Positions 42,630-51,147 are shown, counted from the stretch's first letter. The stretch: DNA of 56,123 nt from an uncultured Oscillospiraceae bacterium (GCA_947589545.1 CANQBA010000020.1:1-56123), one strand, 5' to 3'. Notes: generated from the letters alone by a model not told the origin. Numbers and translations: made by a program.

Positions 42630-44576
42630 TCACTGGCCGTCGTAGCCCAGGTAGGTGCGGAAGATCAGCCGGCCCGTCTCCAGATCGTAGTACTCCGCCC
42701 GGTCAAGCTCCAGCTTCTCCACGATGCCGTCGGTGAGGGTGACAACGCGGAAATCGCCCACGCCGATGATGGTCAGATCCGGGAGGGGCGTCCCGTCCTG
42801 GCGGTAGTACGTCCTCCGGGAGGCGGAGCCGTCATAGTCCCACCGCTCCCACAGGTAGGGCGCGTCGAAGCCGCGGGCGGCGTCGTAGACGGCGTAGGTG
42901 TTTTCAAAGGGCGGCGTCTCGTCAGGGTAACCGGGGGTAGAGGCGTACCAGGCGCTGCTGTCCATCGTCCCCAGCTTTTTGGCGGTCAGGTCGTAGTACT
43001 GCGTATAGAATTCGCCGCTGTCCTCGTCGTACAGCTCGGTCACGGACAGCTTGTCGCCCAGCCACTGGCTGGTGAATATCTCCTCGTTGCGGAACATCCC
43101 CTCGAACAGCTCCCGGCTGATGCCCATATCCTCCGGCGTCAGGCGGGCGGCCACGGAGCCGTCGGGATACATCAGGGTGACGTCCCGGTCGGTGAACAGG
43201 CTGACGCCGGTTTCGGAGAGCCGGAAGCCGGTGTAGTCATAGCCCGTGACCCATTTGCCGCTGAGGCCCGCCGCCGCGAAGCGGGGGCCGTCCTCCCGGC
43301 CCCGGGTCAGCACCAAAATACCGCCCATCACCGACACCTGGCTGTAGACCGGATCCACCACTACCCTGCCGTCCCGGGTCATCAGGCCGTAGAGGCAGCC
43401 GTTGTCCACAAACCAGTCGTCGGAGAGGCGCAGGCCCGCGTAGGGCACCAGGCCGCCGTAATCCCCGGCGGGCTTCAGCTCGGCGGTATACGCGGGGTAA
43501 TACCGCCCGCCCACCTCCGGCGGGACGCCGCTCTCGGCCGTGGGGTAGTCGGCCACAGAGACATAGCCCTCCGCCGCCGCCAGCTTCTGGCCGCCCTCGG
43601 AAAGCAGCCAGTCCCGGATGAGGCGCGTGGGGGAATCCGCCCCGGCGGAGGCGGGGATCACCACATAGTAGGGGTTGGTGAGGGGGTATTTGCCGGAGCG
43701 GATGGCGGAGGGCTCCGGCTCCACCCCGTCGATGCTGAGGAGCTTCAACCCCCGGGCGGCCCGCATCTCCCGGGCGTAGTAGTAGACGGAGTAGCCGATG
43801 GCGCCGGGGGAATCGTCATACCCGCGCACGAACTCCATCAGCTCCCCCATGGAGCCGGCCAGGTATTCCTTTTTCGGCTCCAGCATGGGCGTGCCCTGCA
43901 TGACCAGCTTCTCCATCAGAGACTGGCTTCCGGCCTCCGGGTTGCGCTGGAGAGGGATGATCTCCCGGTCCTCGCCGCCCAGCTGCGACCAGTTGGTGAT
44001 CTGGCCGGAATAGATCTTCCGGGCCTCCTCCACGGTGATGGAGTCCACGGGGTTATCTTCGTTCACCACGAACACAAAGGCGTCCAGCGCCAGGGGCGTC
44101 TGCTCCCAGTCGAAGCCCCGCTTCTCCCGTTCGGCGTAGACCTCGGCGTTGCCCTCGCTGACGATGAGGATATCGGCAAAGCCGTCCAGCAGATTGTAAT
44201 AGGAATTGGTGGTGCGGGAGAAGGTGATGAGCTCCCCGGCGCTCTCCCGGCTCTCGCCCAGGATCTCGGCGCAGACAGCCGCGGCCAGGGGCGCGGTGGC
44301 GGTGGAGCCGTCAAAGCGCGGCAGCTCCTCCCGGGTATAGCGCGGCGCGCCGTAGGCGTTTTGCCCCGGCGCCGGGTAGTCGGGCGCGGTGTCCGGCGTT
44401 TCCGTATCCGGCGCGTCCGTATCCGGTGCGTCCGTGTCCGGCGCGGAGGTGTCCTCCGTCCCGGCGTGGGAGGTGTCGCCGGCGTCCGTCCCCGGCGCGG
44501 TATCGCCGCCCGCCGGTTTGGAGCAGGCGGACAGCAGGAGCGTCAGAATGAGGATCAGGTGAATGAGCTTTTTCAC
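42630..44576 (-). CDS. PstS-like substrate-binding lipoprotein with extra C-terminal domain
   Basis: 648 residues. It has a lipoprotein signal (LTLLLSAC, lipid-modified Cys18), then a Thr/Asp/Pro linker with repeated DTDAP units (about 20-70). A PstS-type phosphate-binding fold follows (about 75-360: FDGSTATAPLAAAVC, ITNWSQLGG, IPLQRNPEAGSQSLMEKLV, GAIGYSVYYY). The C-terminal 270 residues are different and hold WG-repeat-like stretches (LYGLMTRDGRVVVDPVYSQV). The start codon is GTG with AAAGGATG upstream. There are no pst transporter genes beside it, so it may bind phosphate or another anion for signalling rather than uptake. Confidence 0.85.
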   Translation of the reverse strand: MKKLIHLILILTLLLSACSKPAGGDTAPGTDAGDTSHAGTEDTSAPDTDAPDTDAPDTETPDTAPDYPAPGQNAYGAPRYTREELPRFDGSTATAPLAAAVCAEILGESRESAGELITFSRTTNSYYNLLDGFADILIVSEGNAEVYAEREKRGFDWEQTPLALDAFVFVVNEDNPVDSITVEEARKIYSGQITNWSQLGGEDREIIPLQRNPEAGSQSLMEKLVMQGTPMLEPKKEYLAGSMGELMEFVRGYDDSPGAIGYSVYYYAREMRAARGLKLLSIDGVEPEPSAIRSGKYPLTNPYYVVIPASAGADSPTRLIRDWLLSEGGQKLAAAEGYVSVADYPTAESGVPPEVGGRYYPAYTAELKPAGDYGGLVPYAGLRLSDDWFVDNGCLYGLMTRDGRVVVDPVYSQVSVMGGILVLTRGREDGPRFAAAGLSGKWVTGYDYTGFRLSETGVSLFTDRDVTLMYPDGSVAARLTPEDMGISRELFEGMFRNEEIFTSQWLGDKLSVTELYDEDSGEFYTQYYDLTAKKLGTMDSSAWYASTPGYPDETPPFENTYAVYDAARGFDAPYLWERWDYDGSASRRTYYRQDGTPLPDLTIIGVGDFRVVTLTDGIVEKLELDRAEYYDLETGRLIFRTYLGYDGQ

Positions 44577-44659
44577 AGTATCACATCCTTTGAGCCTATT
44601 ATAACCGGAGAGATCTTAATAATCGAGAGTGGGCAGGTTACAATTGGTTTCTAAAAAGT

Positions 44660-44703
44660 AAAAAAACGCCCAAAGAATTACGAATCTGTTAATTCTTCGG
44701 GCG
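44660..44703 (-). terminator. Terminator of the oxoamine synthase-SDR pair
   Basis: On the minus strand a 14-position stem (44667-44680 with 44690-44703, one G-T pair) is followed by seven T (complement of 44660-44666). It lies about 20 bp after the SDR stop codon. Confidence 0.88.
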
Positions 44704-44724
44704 AATTTTGTGGAAATTTTGACA

Positions 44725-45525
44725 TTATTTCGCGTAGAGCATATATACCACCAGGTTCACCAGCCGCGCGGGCAAAAGGCGGGTCAGCATGACGAGAGCC
44801 TTATAGCTCAGGCCGATGCTGGAGGAGGGCGGGACGGACTTGCGCAGAGCCATTTTGCGGATATACGCGCCGGCCACGCGGGGATCCATGCCTGTGCGCT
44901 CGTCGTGCTCCATGCGGGCCACGCTTTTCCCGATGCGGCCGCCGTACACGTTGTCGCCCAGGGGGGATTTCTCCCGGGCGTCGGTAAAGCCCGTGGCGAT
45001 GTCCCCGGGCATCACGGCGGTGGCGGTGACGCCGTAGGGGCGCAGCTCGTTGCGGAGGGCCGCCACATAGGCGTTCAGGGCGGCCTTGGAGGCGGAGTAA
45101 TAGGTCTGGAAGGGAATGGCGATGGCCCCGGCCACGGAGGAGACGACGACCACGCGGCCCGCTCCCCTCTCCCGCATGTGCGGCAGGACGGCCTTCACGG
45201 CGTTCACCACGCCGAAAAAATTCACGTCCAGCTGTTTTTTGGCCGCCGCAAGCTCGGTATACTCCACCGCGCCGGAGATGCCGAAGCCGGCACAGCAGAC
45301 AAGGATGTCGATCTGCCCCTCCCGGGCCAGCACCTCCCCGGCCACACGCGCCATAGCGGCCTCGTCGGTGACGTCCCCGGGGAGATGGACGGCGTTTTCA
45401 AGCCGTGCTTCTCGGCGGCTCGTCTCATAGACCGTGACGCCGGCCTCGTGGAGGGCGTTCACCGCCGCGAGACCGATGCCGGAGGTGCCGCCGGTGACAA
45501 GGGCCACTTTTTTCCCGTTCAGCAT
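44725..45525 (-). CDS. SDR-family oxidoreductase, candidate 3-ketosphinganine-type reductase
   Basis: 266 residues. The cofactor motif is TGGTSGIG (about 10-17), followed by NAG-type CCAGFGISG, the catalytic Ser in VVSSVAG and the YxxxK pair in YYSASKAAL. The C-terminus has a hydrophobic stretch (VMLTRLLPARLVNLVVYML) that could contact membrane, as in ketosphinganine reductases. Its start overlaps the 3' end of the oxoamine synthase gene by 7 bp. The pairing suggests it reduces the ketone made by that enzyme. General SDR assignment is firm; the substrate is inferred. Confidence 0.85.
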   Translation of the reverse strand: MLNGKKVALVTGGTSGIGLAAVNALHEAGVTVYETSRREARLENAVHLPGDVTDEAAMARVAGEVLAREGQIDILVCCAGFGISGAVEYTELAAAKKQLDVNFFGVVNAVKAVLPHMRERGAGRVVVVSSVAGAIAIPFQTYYSASKAALNAYVAALRNELRPYGVTATAVMPGDIATGFTDAREKSPLGDNVYGGRIGKSVARMEHDERTGMDPRVAGAYIRKMALRKSVPPSSSIGLSYKALVMLTRLLPARLVNLVVYMLYAK

Positions 45526-46703
45526 AGGTTGTTGGCCTTCAAAACCTTCTGGATGATCCCGGCGGCCTCCTCCACCAGGGCCTCGGTGTGGGTGGCCATG
45601 AGGCTCGTGCGCAGAAGGCACTCGTGGGGCGCCACCGCCGGCGGGATGGAGGTGTTGACGTAGACGCCCTCGTCAAAGAGCTGCTTGGTGATGGTCAGGG
45701 TGTCGATCATCTCGTATGTATAGATGGGGATGATGGGCGTCTCGCTCATACGGATCTTGATGCCCCGGTCGGTGAGCTGCTTGCGGAAATAGGCGGAGAT
45801 GTGCTGGAGGTTGTCCACCAGCTCCGGGTGGGCGATGAGCTCGTCCAGGGCCGCCATAGCCGTGGCGCAGCTGGCGGGGGTGATGGAGGCGGAGAAGATG
45901 AAGGGGCGGGAGGCGTGGCGCACGTAGTCGCACACGTTGGCACTGGCCGCCATATAGCCGCCCAGGGAGGCCAAGGACTTGGAGAAGGTGCCCATGTAGA
46001 TGTCCACGTCATTTTCCAGCCCGAAGTAGCTGGCGGAGCCCCGGCCGCCCTTGCCGATGACGCCCAGGGCGTGGGCATCGTCCACCATGACGCGGGCGCC
46101 GTATTTTTTGGCCAGGCGCACGATCTCCGGAAGGTTCGCGATGTCGCCGCCCATGGAGAAGACGCCGTCGGTGACGATGAGGCACCCGGACTCCTCCGGC
46201 ACCTTCTGGAGCTGTTTTTCCAGATCCTCCATATCGCTGTGGCGGTAGCGGAGCATGGTGCCGTAGGAGAGCTTGCATCCGTCGTAAATACTGGCGTGGT
46301 TCTCCCGGTCACAGATCACGTAATCGCCCCGGCCCACCACGGCGGAGATGATGCCCAGGTTGGACTGGAAGCCCGTGGAGAAGGTGACGACCCCCTCCTT
46401 GCCCAGGAACTTCGCCAGCTTATCCTCCAGCTGCAGGTGCAGCTCTAAGGTGCCGTTCAAAAAGCGGGAGCCGGAACAGCCGGTGCCGTATTTCTCCATG
46501 GCCTTGACGCCCGCCTCGATGACGCGGGGGTTGGTGGTGAGGCCAAGGTAGTTGTTGGAGCCCAGCATGATGCGGCGTTTGCCCTCCATGATGACCTCCA
46601 CGTCCTGCCGGGATTCCAGCGCGTGGAAATAGGGGTAGATCCCCAGGCGGCGGGCCTCCTCCGCCTGGACGTTGCCATGAACAAGCTTTTTGAATATATC
46701 CAT
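45519..46703 (-). CDS. Alpha-oxoamine synthase resembling serine palmitoyltransferase
   Basis: 394 residues, PLP fold type I. The motifs are IMLGSNNYLGL near 46, YGTGCSGSRFLNGTLELH near 72, the PLP-stacking His136 (RENHASIYDG), D208/H211 (VDDAHALG) and the Schiff-base K242 (GTFSKSLAS). The family condenses an amino acid with an acyl-CoA: BioF, KBL, ALAS and SPT. From memory, PYFxxLES..EV near the N-terminus and SPIIP/TPIIP, DEGVYVNxxIPPAxAP near the C-terminus look closest to bacterial SPT. No biotin genes or threonine dehydrogenase lie nearby; the overlapping SDR gene favours sphingoid-type base synthesis. GGAGG precedes the ATG. Confidence 0.85.
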   Translation of the reverse strand: MDIFKKLVHGNVQAEEARRLGIYPYFHALESRQDVEVIMEGKRRIMLGSNNYLGLTTNPRVIEAGVKAMEKYGTGCSGSRFLNGTLELHLQLEDKLAKFLGKEGVVTFSTGFQSNLGIISAVVGRGDYVICDRENHASIYDGCKLSYGTMLRYRHSDMEDLEKQLQKVPEESGCLIVTDGVFSMGGDIANLPEIVRLAKKYGARVMVDDAHALGVIGKGGRGSASYFGLENDVDIYMGTFSKSLASLGGYMAASANVCDYVRHASRPFIFSASITPASCATAMAALDELIAHPELVDNLQHISAYFRKQLTDRGIKIRMSETPIIPIYTYEMIDTLTITKQLFDEGVYVNTSIPPAVAPHECLLRTSLMATHTEALVEEAAGIIQKVLKANNLC

Positions 46704-46780
46704 CAGGGTTTCCTCCGTACCTGTATTTGCGGCGGGCCGTTTTTACGGGGCACGGCACCGCATATTGTGCATACACTATA

Positions 46781-46809
46781 AATGTACCGCAATCTATGTG
46801 ATTTGTCAA
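46781..46809 (-). promoter_or_regulatory. Promoter of the oxoamine synthase-SDR pair
   Basis: On the minus strand, -35 TTGACA (complement of 46804-46809) and -10 TACATT (complement of 46781-46786) have a 17-bp spacer. The leader is about 75 nt. Confidence 0.65.
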
Positions 46810-46867
46810 TTGGAAATCCGCTCATTTTGCGCTTTTTCAGTAAATTAAAAAATTTTTAAAAAGGGGG

Positions 46868-46921
46868 TTGACAAATCAGGCCGGCGGTGGTATCCTTGGT
46901 CACGGTTAGCGGTTGCTAACC
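46868..46921 (+). promoter_or_regulatory. feo promoter with overlapping palindromic operator
   Basis: -35 TTGACA (46868-46873) and -10 TATCCT (46891-46896) have a 17-bp spacer. At the expected start site lies the palindrome GGTTAGC-GGTT-GCTAACC (46904-46921). Its TTAGNNNNNNCTAA-like form resembles sites of DtxR/MntR-type metal repressors that control feo genes in Gram-positives. Iron repression is therefore likely, though the regulator is not in the window. Confidence 0.65.
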
Positions 46922-46978
46922 AAATAAAACGTCAAAAGATTAGCTTACTCTAATTTTAGTTATAAGGAGATAACTTCT

Positions 46979-47200
46979 ATGATGCCGCTGACCATGGCCG
47001 GAAACGGCGGGACAAATACCATTGTGAAGATCACGGGAAAGGACGAGGCGCGCCGGCATCTGGCGGAGCTGGGCTTCGTGGTGGGCACCGACGTGACGGT
47101 GACCGGGCAGCTGGGCGGGAACCTGATCGTGGCCGTCCGGGACGCGCGGGTGGCGCTGAACCGGGAATTGGCCAACCGGATCCTGGTAGATCTGGGGTAA
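46979..47200 (+). CDS. feoA: FeoA-family protein, first copy
   Basis: 73 residues. It is an SH3-like FeoA protein: VKITGKDEARRHLAELGFVVGTDVTVTGQ, then NLIVAVRDARVALNRELANRILV. FeoA proteins bind or regulate FeoB in the cytosol during ferrous iron uptake. AAGGAGA precedes the ATG. It is the first gene of the feo operon. This copy is more divergent than the second and may have a separate regulatory role. Confidence 0.9.
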   Translation: MMPLTMAGNGGTNTIVKITGKDEARRHLAELGFVVGTDVTVTGQLGGNLIVAVRDARVALNRELANRILVDLG

Positions 47201-47228
47201 TACCCCTTAAAATAAGGAGGAAAACTGT

Positions 47229-47450
47229 ATGAAAACATTGAAGGAGGCGGCCGTCGGCTCCACAGTGACGGTGGCGAAGCTCCACGGCGAGGGCGCGCTC
47301 AAGCGGCGCATCATGGACATGGGCGTCACAAAGGGCGTGGAGATCTATGTCCGCAAGGTGGCGCCTCTCGGCGACCCCATCGAAGTCACGGTGCGGGGCT
47401 ACGAGCTGTCCATCCGCAAGGGCGACGCGGAGAACATCGAGATCCTGTGA
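47229..47450 (+). CDS. feoA: FeoA-family protein, second copy
   Basis: 73 residues with the canonical FeoA pattern: GSTVTVAKLHGEGALKRRIMDMGVTKG near the start and DPIEVTVRGYELSIRKGDAENI near the end. It starts 28 bp after the first feoA with AAGGAGG upstream. Tandem feoA genes before feoB are common in Clostridia. Confidence 0.94.
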   Translation: MKTLKEAAVGSTVTVAKLHGEGALKRRIMDMGVTKGVEIYVRKVAPLGDPIEVTVRGYELSIRKGDAENIEIL

Positions 47451-47519
47451 TTTTTTTCGCTCGAAAAGTTAGTTACATCTAAGAAATATTATCATACGCT
47501 AATCAGGAGGAAAACACCC

Positions 47520-49739
47520 ATGGAAATCAAGATTGCCCTTGCCGGCAACCCCAATTCCGGCAAGACCACCATGTTCAACGACCTGACCGGCTCCAATCAG
47601 TATGTGGGCAACTGGCCGGGCGTCACGGTGGAGAAGAAGGAGGGCCGGCTCCGGGGCCACAAGGACGTGGTCATTCAGGATCTGCCCGGCATCTATTCCC
47701 TGTCCCCCTACACTCTGGAGGAGGTGGTCAGCCGGAACTATTTAGTCAACGAAAAGCCCGACGCCATCTTGAACATTGTGGACGGGACGAACATTGAGCG
47801 CAACCTCTACCTGACCACACAGCTCATCGAGCTGGGGATCCCCGTGGTGGTGGCCCTCAACATGGCCGATCTCATGCGGAAAAACGGCGACACGGTGGAC
47901 ATTGAAAAGCTCGGCCGCGCCCTGGGCTGTCAGATCGTGGAGACCTCCGCCTTAAAGGGGGAAAGTTCCAAGGAGGCGGCGGAGCTGGCCGTCAAGGCGG
48001 CCCAGGAGAAAAAGGCCGTGGATCTGCCCGCCGTTTTTCAGGGCAGTGTGGAGCACGCCATCGCCCACATTGAGGAGTCCATCGAGGAGTATGTGGATAA
48101 GCGGTTTTTGCGCTTTTTTGCCATCAAGCTCTTTGAGCGGGACGAGAAGGTTCGCGCGGAGCTGAAGATTCCCCAGGACGTCCTGCGGCACATCGACGGA
48201 CACATCGCCGACTGCGAGAAGGAGCTTGACGACGACGCGGAGAGCATCATCACCAACCAGCGGTACGCCTACATAGCGGGCGTGGTGAAAAAGGCGGTGA
48301 AGAAGAAGCAGTCCGGCACAAAGCTGAACGTCTCCGATAAAATCGACCGGATCGTGACCAACCGTATTCTGGCCCTGCCCATTTTCGCCCTGGTCATGTT
48401 CGTCATCTACGCCATCGCCATGGGGCCCTCCCCCGCCGACGGCGGCATCGGCATCGGCACCTGGGGCACCGACTGGGCCAACGACGTGCTCTTTGGCGAG
48501 TGGGTTCCCGGGCTCTTTGACAAGCTCCTTCTGAACGCCGCCGGCGAGCCCCGGGTGGCCGGCTGGCTCTACGGGCTCATCCAGGACGGCATCGTGGCCG
48601 GCGTGGGCGCGGTGCTGGGATTTGTGCCGCAGATACTTGTACTTTGCCTGCTTTTGAGTATAATAGAGGATGTGGGCTACATGGCCCGTATCGCCTTCAT
48701 CATGGATCGCATTTTCCGCCGCTTCGGCCTCTCCGGCAAATCCTTCATCCCGCTTCTGGTGGCCACGGGCTGCGGCGTGCCGGGAATCATGGCCTCCCGC
48801 ACCATCGAGCAGGACCGGGACAGGAAGATGACCGTCATGACCACCGGCTTCATCCCCTGCGGGGCCAAGCTGCCCATCATCGGCCTTTTGGCGGGGGCGG
48901 TCTTCGGCAACTCCGTGTGGGTGTCGGTATCCGCCTTCTTCATCGGCATCGCCGCCGTGATCGTCTCCGGCGTGATGCTGAAGAAATTCAAGGTCTTTGC
49001 CGGCGACCCGGCCCCCTTTGTCATGGAGCTTCCCCCCTATCACGTCCCCTCCGCCGGCAACGTCCTGCGGGCCACCTGGGAGCGGGGCTGGTCCTTCATC
49101 AAGCGCGCCGGCACCGTGGTGCTGATCTCCTCCGTGGTGCTCTGGTTCCTCCAGGGCTACGGCTTTACGGACGGCGTCTGGGGCGCCGTGGAGGACAACA
49201 ATAACTCCCTGCTGGCCGCGGTAGGGCGCGGCGTCGCCTGGATCTTCTATCCCCTGGGCTGGATGGGCGATATGGCGTGGAAAGCGACGGTGGCTACCTT
49301 CACAGGCCTCATCGCCAAGGAGGAGGTCATCAACACCTTCGGCGTCCTCTACCAGTACGCCGGCGAGGTGGATCTTCTGGAGGACTCCTCCCCCATCTGG
49401 CAGGCCGTAGGGGCGGACTTCGGGGCCGTCACCGCCTACAGCTTCATGATCTTCAACCTGCTGTGCGCCCCCTGCTTCGCCGCCATGGGCGCCATCAAGC
49501 GGGAGATGAACAACTGGAAATGGACGCTGGGCGCCATCGGCTATATGTGCCTGTTCGCCTACGTCACCGCCATGATTGTCTATCAGCTGGGCGGGCTTTT
49601 CACGGGCGAGGCGTCCTTCGGGGTGTTCACCGTCATCGTCGCCCTGCTCCTGGCCGGACTTCTCTATCTGGTGTTCCGCAAAAATCCCTACAACGAAAAT
49701 CACCTTGAGCTTCATGTAAAGGAAAGTGCCAACGTATGA
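47520..49739 (+). CDS. feoB: Ferrous iron transporter FeoB
   Basis: 739 residues. The N-terminal G domain has G1 GNPNSGKTT (8-16), G3 DLPGIYSLSPY and G4 NMAD, followed by the helical GDI-like domain. The membrane part holds two gate-like halves, with IPLLVATGCGVPGIMASRTIE and, later, LLCAPCFAAMGAIKREM containing the conserved Cys residues. It imports Fe(II) across the cytoplasmic membrane, driven or gated by nucleotide hydrolysis. CAGGAGG lies upstream. It overlaps the next gene by 4 bp. Confidence 0.97.
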   Translation: MEIKIALAGNPNSGKTTMFNDLTGSNQYVGNWPGVTVEKKEGRLRGHKDVVIQDLPGIYSLSPYTLEEVVSRNYLVNEKPDAILNIVDGTNIERNLYLTTQLIELGIPVVVALNMADLMRKNGDTVDIEKLGRALGCQIVETSALKGESSKEAAELAVKAAQEKKAVDLPAVFQGSVEHAIAHIEESIEEYVDKRFLRFFAIKLFERDEKVRAELKIPQDVLRHIDGHIADCEKELDDDAESIITNQRYAYIAGVVKKAVKKKQSGTKLNVSDKIDRIVTNRILALPIFALVMFVIYAIAMGPSPADGGIGIGTWGTDWANDVLFGEWVPGLFDKLLLNAAGEPRVAGWLYGLIQDGIVAGVGAVLGFVPQILVLCLLLSIIEDVGYMARIAFIMDRIFRRFGLSGKSFIPLLVATGCGVPGIMASRTIEQDRDRKMTVMTTGFIPCGAKLPIIGLLAGAVFGNSVWVSVSAFFIGIAAVIVSGVMLKKFKVFAGDPAPFVMELPPYHVPSAGNVLRATWERGWSFIKRAGTVVLISSVVLWFLQGYGFTDGVWGAVEDNNNSLLAAVGRGVAWIFYPLGWMGDMAWKATVATFTGLIAKEEVINTFGVLYQYAGEVDLLEDSSPIWQAVGADFGAVTAYSFMIFNLLCAPCFAAMGAIKREMNNWKWTLGAIGYMCLFAYVTAMIVYQLGGLFTGEASFGVFTVIVALLLAGLLYLVFRKNPYNENHLELHVKESANV

Positions 49740-49927
49740 TCCAATGGTTCTCTGAAAATCTCGCCACCATCGTCGTCGCCGTCATTGTCTTCGCCGTTCT
49801 GGCCCTTGTGGTGGTGAAGATGATCCGCGACAAAAAGCGCGGAAAGAGCGGCTGCTCCTGCGGATGCGGCGGCTGTCCCCACGCCTCGGCGTGTCCTACG
49901 CATCAGGATACCTCCCAGGGCCGCTGA
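49736..49927 (+). CDS. FeoB-associated Cys-rich membrane protein
   Basis: 63 residues. One TM (about 8-28) is followed by a short basic segment and a Cys-rich tail (GCSCGCGGCPHASACPTH). This matches the FeoB-associated Cys-rich protein family found after feoB in many anaerobes. It may bind iron at the cytoplasmic face of FeoB. The 4-bp overlap with feoB confirms coupling. Confidence 0.92.
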   Translation: MIQWFSENLATIVVAVIVFAVLALVVVKMIRDKKRGKSGCSCGCGGCPHASACPTHQDTSQGR

Positions 49928-50044
49928 TTCGGAACTTTTCCCTCCATTTTCTTCCCTTTACTTCTTTTCTCTCCTTATTTCCCCGATAACCCCAACAGTT
50001 CAGCGGCCTGAAAAAGGGGCTGTGAAAAAAGCCCCGTAAAAATG

Positions 50045-50088
50045 GAAGAGAGTTGCCAAGGAAGGCCCTGGTAACTCTCTTCTTTTTT
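50045..50088 (+). terminator. Terminator just inside the IS left end, also serves feo
   Basis: A 14-bp stem (50045-50058 with 50069-50082, one G-T pair) is followed by six T (50083-50088). It lies inside the IS end and would stop read-through from the feo operon. Confidence 0.85.
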
Positions 50089-50102
50089 GGTATAATTATT
50101 TT

Positions 50103-50725
50103 GTGAAAGCAAATCATACCGACACACATTATAGTCTAACGCAGGGAAGATTTCCAGAGTTTTTTGAAGAAAGTTTGGAGATCGACGATGTGGTTTTTGA
50201 ATTCGACCGGATCATGGAGGAGATCGGGATAGAGCGGTATCTGAAGCCGGGGAAGATAAGCAAGTTGAGCCGGCCGGGGTACAAGCGGTGAATTTCAAGA
50301 CGAATGAAGACGGAGACCTCATATGCCCAAACGGGAGAAAGTTCAGGCTTTCCTACCGTCAGAACGTCAAGGGGAACAGATACGGACGACAGGAAGAGGT
50401 CTATGAGTGTACGGACTGTTCCAATTGCCCGTACGCGCAAAAATGAAAGAAAACGGAAAAGAACAGGACGGTGCGTCTGAGCCGGGAGCTGACCGCGATG
50501 CACGAGGAAGTTCTCCGCAACCTGGGCAGCGATCTTGGGATACGGCTGCGGATGAACCGATCGATTCAGGCGGAGGGTACCTTCGGTGTCGTCAAACGGG
50601 ATCGTGGGTACCGAAGAATACGCCGTCGGGGGCTGGAGAAGGTAAAGCTTGAGCTTCTGCTGGTGGCTGTTGGGCATAACCTTTACAAATTCCACAACAA
50701 ACGCAAGCGCCTCCAGGCCGCCTGA
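50103..50725 (+). pseudogene. IS1182-family transposase, deleted and interrupted
   Basis: The N-terminal fragment (50103-50291, GTG start) reads RFPEFFEESLEIDDVVFEFD. It is joined by an internal deletion to the C-terminal part in which ICPNGRKF, GRQEEVYECTDCSNCPYAQ and KKTEKNRTVRLSRELTAMHE are visible. Between CPYAQK and KKTEKN a TGA stop stands where the family has Cys. The tail MNRSIQAEGTFGVVKRD..GHNLYKFHNKR is the conserved DDE C-terminal segment. The central catalytic region is missing, so it cannot be active. Confidence 0.82.
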
Positions 50726-50852
50726 CTTCTGAAAAGCGGTATCCTGTGGGGTAGGGGCAGTGCGCCCTTTTTGACGAAATACGGTTATTTTTCCACGCAA
50801 AAACCGGGGCTGTGAAAAGCCGAGCTTATATCTGCTCTTTTTTCACAGCCTC

Positions 50853-50881
50853 AAAAAAGGGGAGCGCAAAAACGCGCTCCC
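50853..50881 (-). terminator. Terminator of the YgiT-type antitoxin gene
   Basis: On the minus strand an 8-bp stem (GGGAGCGC with GCGCTCCC, 6-nt loop) is followed by six T (complement of 50853-50858). It abuts the IS right end. Confidence 0.8.
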
Positions 50882-50919
50882 GTTCGCTGTATTGAATAAG
50901 GTTAAAGAGGAACCCGCTG

Positions 50920-51147
50920 TTATGCCGCCTCGGAGTAGTCAATGATGGAGATTTGCTGCATCAGCTTTTTGGCTGACTCAATGATCTGCTCCAGCTTCTG
51001 GACCACATCGGCGGTGTAGATGACCTCGTTGCATTGGGTGCATTTATAGCAGGGGACATTACGGACGATGATAAGACACTTCCCAAGATCCGTGACGCTG
51101 GTGGTAAACCCCTTTTCAGCGGCGGCGCCGCAGGATAAACATTTCAT
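50920..51147 (-). CDS. YgiT-type zinc finger protein (antitoxin-like)
   Basis: 75 residues. MKCLSCGAA and CYKCTQCNEVIY give two CxxC pairs of the YgiT/MqsA-type zinc finger, followed by a helical tail. This family is usually the antitoxin partner of a DUF4258 or MqsR-like toxin gene just upstream. The ATG overlaps the stop codon of such a gene, here frameshifted. The antitoxin itself appears intact. It may now be an orphan regulator. Confidence 0.85.
   Translation of the reverse strand: MKCLSCGAAAEKGFTTSVTDLGKCLIIVRNVPCYKCTQCNEVIYTADVVQKLEQIIESAKKLMQQISIIDYSEAA

Larger units (their letters stand above)
50016..50852. mobile_element. Remnant of an IS1182-family insertion sequence
   Basis: Terminal inverted repeats are GGGGCTGTGAAAAAAG (50016-50031) and CTTTTTTCACAGCCTC (50837-50852), 15 of 16 matching. 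Inside are a terminator hairpin and a transposase pseudogene. The element is about 837 bp, roughly half the usual length, so an internal deletion has occurred. A further partial copy of the end repeat (GGGGCTGTGAAAAGCC, about 50806-50821) forms a hairpin with the right end. Confidence 0.8.

Noticed and set aside
42448-42645. A 65-codon plus-strand gene
   Set aside because: GTG start without ribosome-binding site, crossing the terminator hairpin and the end of the PstS-like gene.
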